This document shows, in pieces, positions 6,059-10,435 of a stretch of DNA of 10,435 bases. Under the pieces are notes generated by a model. It had not been told where the DNA came from, did not search any database, and saw only the letters and a list, made by a program, of their open reading frames with translations. The stretch's first letter is position 1. The number at the start of each line of letters is the position of its first letter. Origin of the DNA: CAJAQL01 sp964442965 (GTDB lineage Bacteria > Patescibacteriota > Minisyncoccia > UBA6257 > 2-01-FULL-56-20); the NCBI GenBank assembly GCA_964442965.1, contig CAYUBE010000025.1, forward strand, positions 1 to 10,435, in the 5' to 3' direction. The position numbers and the translations under genes were made by a program.

Positions 6059-6264
6059 CGGTTTAGCCCTCCTCACTCCGCAGCCTGAAAAGGCGTGCGT
6101 GCCCGCATGGCAAATGCTTTGAAGAAAGGCGTTGAATAGCCGGGGTTTTTCGCGCAAATGAAACGGCTTCCGGCAAGAAGGCGATTTTTGGGCGGCGCAT
6201 GTGCCCGTCCAATAAAAGAAACGCGGAGAAAATATAAAAAGTCAGAACCATAGCATGCATAAAA

Positions 6265-7596
6265 ATGCACAAAAACAATATCAGAATCCAGCAGGTTTCC
6301 GTGGGCGATTTGAAACCTTCGGAATACAATCCTCGGACATGGAATAAAGAAGCCGAGGAGCAACTCAAAGAAAGCATCAAGCGATTCGGCATCGTGGATC
6401 CGCTCCTCGTAAATGGCGCGCCGGATCGCAAAGGTGTCGTGATCGGCGGGCACTTTCGCCTGTCGGTATTAAAGGAGATGGGTTATACGGAAGTGCCGGT
6501 GGTCTATATCAGCATCCCCGACATCGAGAAGGAAAAAGAACTAAATCTCAGATTAAACCGCAATACCGGCGAGTTTGACTGGGGTCTCCTTTCGAAGTTC
6601 GACGAGGCGTTCCTCGCGGACATCGGTTTTACCTCGGAAGAGCTCGACGATATCTTCGCCGTGGAGGATACGCCGGAGCAATTCGATCTCGAGAAGGAAT
6701 TGAAGAAGCTTGATATCAAGAAGATAAGCATCAAGAAGGGCGACGTCTACGAACTCGCGGGTAGCAGGCTCGCGTGCGGGGATAGCACCGTTCCGGAAGA
6801 CATGGCACGGCTCATGGGAGACGAAAAAGCGGATTTTTGCCTCACCGATCCGCCGTACATCCTCGATTACCTCCACGGCAAAAAGAAAAAGGGTGAAGCG
6901 GTCACGGGATTCGGCGCAAAGCGGGACCGGCGTTACCTTGAAACAGATTCTTTGCCGGAAAACTTCACGGAGCTTTGGATGCAGAACGTGAAACAATCGG
7001 CGAAAGACGATTTTCATATCATCGTGTATGAAAATTGGAAAAACATCCGGACGATCTGGGACGAGGTGCAGAAATACTGGAAAGTAAAGAACATGATTGT
7101 CTGGCATGTCGGCAACCGGATGCAAGGCTTTGCGGGAAAGTATAAGTTCTTCAGCAAACACGATATTGCAATCGTAGGAAGTTCGTATGGCACGGAGCAT
7201 CTGAACACGGAACCGGAAGAAGAGCTCTTCCAGAATGAATATGAGACCGCGCTCTATGCCATGTCCGGCAAGCCGCACTGGGAAGGGTACGAAAAAGGCA
7301 AGCGCATCTGTCCGAGCGATTTTGTGGAACACGTGGCCGCCGACGAAAAATCGTCGGGCCAGGGCATCATCTTCGGGACGAAACCCCTTGAGATCCTCAT
7401 CCCCTACATCAAAGTGCTGACGAAGCGCGGCGATCTCGTCCTCGAACCTTTCGGCGGATCGGGCAGCACGCTCATCGCATCCGTCACGATGGGTCGCCGC
7501 TGCTATCTCATGGAAAAATCTCCCGTGTACGCGGAAGTTATAAAGAGGCGCTGGGAAAAACTGACGGGACTCACCGCCACGAAACTCCATGGCTAA
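6265..7596 (+). CDS. ParB-like domain fused to a DNA adenine-N6 methyltransferase
   Basis: The protein has 443 residues. The N-terminal part (about 8-100) is a ParB/sulfiredoxin-like domain with GGHFR (61-65) and the preceding VDPLLVN strand. After a linker, the methyltransferase has the catalytic motif DPPY (195-198) and, near the C-terminus, the S-adenosylmethionine-binding loop PFGGSGS (395-401). Catalytic motif before cofactor motif is the beta-class order. DPPY favours adenine N6 methylation. Such ParB-MTase fusions are common in phages next to terminase genes, where they protect phage DNA or mark it. There is no matching restriction enzyme in the window. The ATG at 6265 has no clear Shine-Dalgarno. 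The end overlaps the next gene by 8 bp. Confidence 0.92.
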   Translation: MHKNNIRIQQVSVGDLKPSEYNPRTWNKEAEEQLKESIKRFGIVDPLLVNGAPDRKGVVIGGHFRLSVLKEMGYTEVPVVYISIPDIEKEKELNLRLNRNTGEFDWGLLSKFDEAFLADIGFTSEELDDIFAVEDTPEQFDLEKELKKLDIKKISIKKGDVYELAGSRLACGDSTVPEDMARLMGDEKADFCLTDPPYILDYLHGKKKKGEAVTGFGAKRDRRYLETDSLPENFTELWMQNVKQSAKDDFHIIVYENWKNIRTIWDEVQKYWKVKNMIVWHVGNRMQGFAGKYKFFSKHDIAIVGSSYGTEHLNTEPEEELFQNEYETALYAMSGKPHWEGYEKGKRICPSDFVEHVAADEKSSGQGIIFGTKPLEILIPYIKVLTKRGDLVLEPFGGSGSTLIASVTMGRRCYLMEKSPVYAEVIKRRWEKLTGLTATKLHG

Positions 7597-8047
7597 CGAC
7601 GCATTGATCAATCCGGAAGTCGCGGAGCGGATTCGGAAAGACAAGCAGAAGGTCACGGAAGCTCTCGGCGAGATGCCGATCATCCTCGTCGCGTGCAAAC
7701 GGGCAGGCGTGAGTACTGCTACGTATTACCGGTGGCGCTCCGAAGACAAGCAGTTCCGGCGCGAGAGCGAGGACGCCCTCGAACGCGGATTCATGTACAT
7801 CAACGACATGAGCGAGTCCCAGCTTATCAGCCTCATCAGGGAGAAGAAGATGCCGGCCATCACGCTATGGCTCAAGCATCACCATCCGCGGTACGGCTCT
7901 CACGCCAAGCCGTACGTGCCGATCGCGGAAGCGGAAGACCTCACGGACGACGAGCAGCGGGTCATGCTCGAAGCGCTCGCACTCGCGTCCGGGGAATCCG
8001 TGAAACAGGCGAAACGGAATAATGGAGATCACGCCGGAGTATCTTGA
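7589..8047 (+). CDS. Phage terminase small subunit-like HTH protein
   Basis: The protein has 152 residues. The HTH lies at about 30-51 (IILVACKRAGVSTATYYRWR), followed by a helical segment (about 55-85) and ITLWLKHHHPRYG, a pattern shared by small terminase proteins of phage or prophage origin. The small subunit recognises the viral packaging site and delivers DNA to the large subunit. The C-terminal part (110-152) is acidic, then basic, and is probably flexible. The start overlaps the methyltransferase by 8 bp and the end overlaps the large-subunit gene by 26 bp, so the three are translationally coupled in the usual packaging order. Classification rests on the HTH type and on position. Confidence 0.75.
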   Translation: MANDALINPEVAERIRKDKQKVTEALGEMPIILVACKRAGVSTATYYRWRSEDKQFRRESEDALERGFMYINDMSESQLISLIREKKMPAITLWLKHHHPRYGSHAKPYVPIAEAEDLTDDEQRVMLEALALASGESVKQAKRNNGDHAGVS

Positions 8048-9176
8048 CTCCGTTCGCGGGAACCGGCGGTTGCGGCGGCGGCTTGCTTTTGAGCACCCGC
8101 TTTGGTTCGGCATGCTCTACCTCCGACACCATTTCCGCCACCCTTTCGCGCCGTTCCATATCGAGATGTTCCACATGCTCCGGCACGAAGAGTACCGATT
8201 CATTGCGGTCATGGCGTTCCGCGACTCCGGAAAATCAACCATCCTCAACATGACGAACGTCCTGTGGTCGATTCTCGGGAAGCCGGAGGATAAATTCGCG
8301 ATCGTCATGAGCAAGACGCAAGAACAGGCCAAAAACCATTTCTCAAATATCAAGCAAGAGCTTGAAAACAACGAACTGTTGCGGGAAGATTTTGGACCAT
8401 TCACCGCGAACGAGGCCGCGTGGAACAAGCTGTCGCTGGAACTCGAATATCACGGGGCAAAAATTCTTTCCGTCACCAGGGACCAGGGTGTGCGCGGTCA
8501 GAAATATGGCCAATATCGTCCCGATCTCATCGTTTGTGACGACATCGAAGATATCGCGGACGAATGGTGCGGGGAGAGTATCTACGATCGATTCCGCAGC
8601 GAAGTGGTTCCTGTCGGAAACGAAAGTGCGCGGATCGTTGTCCTCGGCAATCTCGTTTCGGAGAAATCATTCCTCGTGCTGCTCAAGAAGGATATCGACG
8701 CGGGAAGGCTCGATGCCGTCTTTCGGGCTTACCCCTTCTGTGACGATGACATAAAAATACTTTGGCAGGCGCGATACGGAGATCGTGCGTTGCTCGCGAA
8801 GCTTATGGGGAAGCTATCCCACGATGTGTGGGCGCGGGAATATCTGCTCGATGCCACCGCAGAGAAGGAATATTCCCGCGACGAGAAAAAAACGCCGTGG
8901 CAACTTGCGGCGGAGCGCGAAGCCGCGAAGTGGATGCCCAGGCTCCGCGCGGCATTTCGAGCGTATCGACGGGCACAGGTGGAGGCGGGTGAGATAACAT
9001 ATCAGCGGCCGCTCGCGAAGCCCATGCGCGCGTTCAGGATCCTGTCGCCCATGCTCAAGGAGATGAAATTTGACTACTGGCAAGAAAAACCGTGGACGCC
9101 TCATTTTGAGGCGTACCGGCGGGTGAAGGAACAATTCACCAAAGCTCTAGTTGAAATAGACAAGCCTATGTCCTAA
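8022..9176 (+). CDS. Phage terminase large subunit, ATPase domain only (nuclease apparently missing)
   Basis: The protein has 384 residues. The packaging ATPase is clear: Walker A AFRDSGKST (65-73), Walker B LIVCDDIED (169-177) and a coupling-type segment VLGN (207-210). WAREYLL (270-276) matches the linker that normally leads into the RNase-H-like nuclease. Complete large terminases usually have 450-600 residues. Here the remaining 110 residues are helical, basic and rich in Ala, Arg, Lys and Glu, and show no acidic nuclease triad. The start follows GGA at 5 bp inside the small-subunit gene. Base composition becomes AT-richer from about the last 15 codons (KALVEIDKPMS), which suggests that a deletion or insertion replaced the 3' end. 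It may be non-functional in packaging or may need a separate nuclease. Confidence 0.85.
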   Translation: MEITPEYLDSVRGNRRLRRRLAFEHPLWFGMLYLRHHFRHPFAPFHIEMFHMLRHEEYRFIAVMAFRDSGKSTILNMTNVLWSILGKPEDKFAIVMSKTQEQAKNHFSNIKQELENNELLREDFGPFTANEAAWNKLSLELEYHGAKILSVTRDQGVRGQKYGQYRPDLIVCDDIEDIADEWCGESIYDRFRSEVVPVGNESARIVVLGNLVSEKSFLVLLKKDIDAGRLDAVFRAYPFCDDDIKILWQARYGDRALLAKLMGKLSHDVWAREYLLDATAEKEYSRDEKKTPWQLAAEREAAKWMPRLRAAFRAYRRAQVEAGEITYQRPLAKPMRAFRILSPMLKEMKFDYWQEKPWTPHFEAYRRVKEQFTKALVEIDKPMS

Positions 9177-9322
9177 TCCAAAGTGCCGCCAAGGCAAATG
9201 AGCAATTCTGTGAGGTGACAAATTTGGCCAAGAACTTTTTCTTGGAGTTTTGTGATTTCTCTTTCCGCTTGCTCAACATACTCACGAAATTCTTCTTCGT
9301 TCATGTAGTCGTGATTATTCAT
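9173..9322 (-). CDS. Small coiled-coil protein of unknown function
   Basis: This 49-codon frame starts at the ATG at 9322 (an internal ATG lies six codons later). The N-terminus MNNHDYMNEEEFREYVEQ leads into an amphipathic helix with heptad character (about 10-33), then a hydrophobic cysteine-containing end (CHLTELLICLGGTLD). Its stop overlaps the terminase stop by 4 bp on the opposite strand, so the 3' boundary of the terminase remnant falls exactly here. There is no clear Shine-Dalgarno. The base composition and amino-acid pattern look coding. I do not recognise a family. Confidence 0.5.
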   Translation of the reverse strand: MNNHDYMNEEEFREYVEQAEREITKLQEKVLGQICHLTELLICLGGTLD

Positions 9323-9370
9323 GCCCCAAGCATAGCAAAAAAAGATTAAAAAATTCTAAAATCCCGTACC

Positions 9371-9595
9371 TTAGCGTTTTTGTGTAAACTCCCGCCTGAC
9401 TGCATTCGTAAGATCGACAAATCCTTCAAGCCCAGTAATTCGCAGCAAAGCCCATGTAGCGAAAGGAATAATAACGCCAAGCCAGATCATTAGTACTGGA
9501 TCGTGAAACCATGCAGCAAAAGCCCCAACAACGGTAGCCACCGTAGCGGGACTGGACGAAGTTCGAACGATTTTAGCCTTATTTTCTTGAAAAAA
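9371..9595 (-). pseudogene. Small membrane-protein ORF lacking a usable start
   Basis: The minus-strand frame is open for 74 codons and reads like a real protein. A polar, Ser-rich N-terminus is followed by a hydrophobic stretch (VVGAFAAWF, then MIWLGVIIPFATWALL) and a basic C-terminus (AVRREFTQKR). No ATG occurs before 9490. A GTG at 9541 is the other candidate and would give 56 residues. A perfect GAGGAG lies near 9598-9603 but is followed by an in-frame TGA and a six-T run, which suggests that a frameshift or base change destroyed the start. It may alternatively be translated from the GTG. One or two membrane helices are likely; function is unknown. Confidence 0.4.
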
Positions 9596-9614
9596 TCACT
9601 CCTCAGAGTAAAAT
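9587..9614 (+). promoter_or_regulatory. Leaderless promoter of the 9621 gene
   Basis: A -35 TTGAAA (9587-9592) and a -10 TAAAAT (9609-9614), each five of six to the consensus, are separated by 16 bp. The expected start, 7 bp after the -10, is the A of the ATG at 9621. No Shine-Dalgarno is present. Confidence 0.65.
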
Positions 9615-9620
9615 GTTGTT

Positions 9621-10103
9621 ATGGTCATCAGTGATGTCGATTTCGAGGATGTGAAGAATAAGGCTGAGGCATATTATAAAACTATCGGCGAGATAGATTG
9701 CCCTTATCTTAAAGATAAAGTTTTATTTAATGCTAAAGGGTTGGATCATATCAAATTTAAAGAATGGGATAAGGCAAGAAGCGTGCAAGATCAATATGTC
9801 AGATTGCGGCTTTTAAAAATCGCTCCTCAGGTCATTAGTCAATCCCATACCTTACAGGAATATTTTGAAACAAGCAGATTTGAGCGGCAGAAAATAAATT
9901 CGAGGTGGGAAAAGAGATTGATAACTGTTCGATATTATGGATTTGTAGCTATTATAAATTCGCATCGTATAAAAGTTATAGTTAAAGAAATCGAAGGCGG
10001 CGGTAAATTCTTTTGGAGCTTAATTCCTTTCTGGAAAACTAGAAAAGGAATAGACCATAAAAACCAAAAGATCCTCCATGAGGGGGATCTAGAAGCTGAA
10101 TAA
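9621..10103 (+). CDS. Putative BECR-fold (phage-associated RelE/Barnase-like) nuclease or toxin
   Basis: The protein has 160 residues. An N-terminal helical part (about 6-30) is followed by KVLFNAKGLDHIKF (33-46), a helical middle with basic residues (about 55-95), and a C-terminal strand pair RYYGFVAII...RIKVIVKEIEGGGKFFWSLIPFWK. The layout of an HI-containing strand near the start and a closing IKVIVK...GGKFFWS strand resembles the phage-associated Barnase/EndoU/ColicinE5-D/RelE-like nucleases and small RelE-like ORFs I associate with CPR genomes. Likely catalytic candidates are His43, Arg61/63, Arg116 and Ser133. No antitoxin gene is adjacent. It is read from its own leaderless promoter. 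The fold assignment is from memory of motif patterns and is tentative. Confidence 0.6.
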   Translation: MVISDVDFEDVKNKAEAYYKTIGEIDCPYLKDKVLFNAKGLDHIKFKEWDKARSVQDQYVRLRLLKIAPQVISQSHTLQEYFETSRFERQKINSRWEKRLITVRYYGFVAIINSHRIKVIVKEIEGGGKFFWSLIPFWKTRKGIDHKNQKILHEGDLEAE

Positions 10104-10295
10104 TTGTTTTAACTGCGTGTGGCACTTGTCTACGGTTTAATCTCTTGAACCGTGGGAGAGCCAAAGCCCTCACAAGCACCAAATGTATCTTACTCCACGA
10201 GCAAACCGTTCGTCAAGCTTAACTTTTGCACAGGCGATAAGGCCATAAAATCTAAATAGCGTTATTGCTCACCGCCCATTGCTTGTACAATTTTC
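10104..10295. other. Intergenic stretch with a strong hairpin
   Basis: A hairpin CGGTTTAA-TCTC-TTGAACCG (10133-10152, 8-bp stem with one G-T pair, 4-base loop) lies between the convergent 9621 gene and the leftward partial gene. It has no T run on either strand, so it is not a standard terminator. A second hairpin, GATCCTCC-ATGA-GGGGGATC (10070-10089), sits in the last codons of the 9621 gene. An 18-codon minus frame (10190-10246) is too short to call. Confidence 0.45.
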
Positions 10296-10435
10296 TTAAA
10301 AATGAAACCAGTTTTGTTCTTTTACATCCACTTTATCGAAACCAACGTTCTGAACATACTCAAAAGCTAAATGGTCTTTGGAATCGTTATATTTTTCTAT
10401 TAACTCGTCTGATTCTTTATCAAAGTCAATATCGT
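10296..10435 (-). CDS. C-terminal end of an unidentified gene (runs off the window)
   Basis: The minus-strand frame enters at the window end and is open for 45 codons to a TAA at 10296-10298. It encodes an acidic, helical segment (DIDFDKESDELIEKYNDSK) followed by AFEYVQNVGFDKVDVKEQN and ends WFHF. The codon pattern and composition look coding. The N-terminus lies beyond 10435, so no family can be named. Confidence 0.55.
   Translation of the reverse strand, partial: DIDFDKESDELIEKYNDSKDHLAFEYVQNVGFDKVDVKEQNWFHF

Larger units (their letters stand above)
5866..6264. other. 399-bp intergenic region with dense hairpins and short repeats
   Basis: No convincing gene. Visible structure includes CCAGTA/TACTGG (5906-5923), GCCTT-GCAA-AAGGC (5963-5976), CCGAC/GTCGG (5999-6014), a 7-bp inverted repeat AATACCT/AGGTATT (6018-6024, 6039-6045), and a near-identical 13-mer CCTG(A/T)ATAAGGAT at 6022-6034 and 6046-6058 (24-bp period). 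It lies directly upstream of the ParB-like/methyltransferase gene. It may be a regulatory or recognition site, or a small structured RNA. Confidence 0.5.

Noticed and set aside
5939..6085. 49-codon plus-strand frame from a TTG with PQLPHPPTG and a KYLNKDRKVFLYKDRF end
   Set aside because: No ribosome site, non-ATG start, and it coincides with hairpins and repeats; better explained as a structured non-coding region, though not excluded.
6553..7698. 381-codon open frame antisense to the methyltransferase
   Set aside because: It mirrors a gene with clear catalytic motifs; the protein is an unstructured mix typical of antisense frames in GC-rich coding DNA.
10190..10246. 18-codon minus-strand frame MALSPVQKLSLTNGLLVE
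   Set aside because: Too short and without a ribosome site; a following in-frame stretch after TAA hints at a decayed gene but proves nothing.
1..10435. CRISPR array
   Set aside because: No regularly spaced short direct repeats; the only tandem array is the 141-bp coding repeat at 292-705.

Overview
The window looks like accessory DNA from a Patescibacteria (CPR) genome, probably Parcubacteria-like. This is inferred from the style of the serine recombinase, the small tightly packed genes, the many genes without a Shine-Dalgarno site, and at least two promoters placed so that transcription would begin on the ATG (leaderless). No rRNA, tRNA or host housekeeping gene is present to confirm it. 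The standard code fits: the recombinase ends at TGA and no gene needs a recoded TGA.

Region A (1-3487) is a compact module bounded by a perfect 164-bp inverted repeat (49-212 and 3297-3460). Inside it, a leftward operon encodes an XRE/Cro-type repressor, a four-helix membrane protein with a zinc ribbon, and a surface-anchored protein with three Ltp-type repeats, the domain of phage superinfection-exclusion lipoproteins. A large serine recombinase diverges from the repressor across a palindromic operator. The right repeat lies inside the 3' end of the recombinase gene. Inversion between the repeats would therefore exchange the last residues of the recombinase.

Region B (3516-4976, leftward) holds a small unrecognised gene and a 373-residue protein with two CxxC-type zinc ribbons. 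Region C (5077-5865, rightward) holds two unrecognised genes driven by a good sigma70-type leaderless promoter. A 399-bp gap follows (5866-6264), rich in hairpins and short repeats.

Region D (6265-9176, rightward, visibly GC-richer) is an overlapping phage packaging cassette: a ParB-like/DNA adenine methyltransferase fusion, a small-terminase-like HTH protein, and a large terminase with its ATPase motor but no recognisable nuclease domain. No portal, capsid or tail gene follows. At its end the base composition drops sharply.

Region E (9177-10435) is AT-richer. It contains a 49-codon leftward gene whose stop overlaps the terminase stop, a disrupted small membrane ORF, a leaderless gene that resembles phage-associated BECR-fold nucleases, and the 3' end of an unidentified leftward gene.

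Overall the window reads as a mosaic of mobile-element pieces: a recombinase-repressor-exclusion module beside a capsid-less packaging cassette. It could be a decayed prophage, or a satellite-like element that depends on a helper phage.
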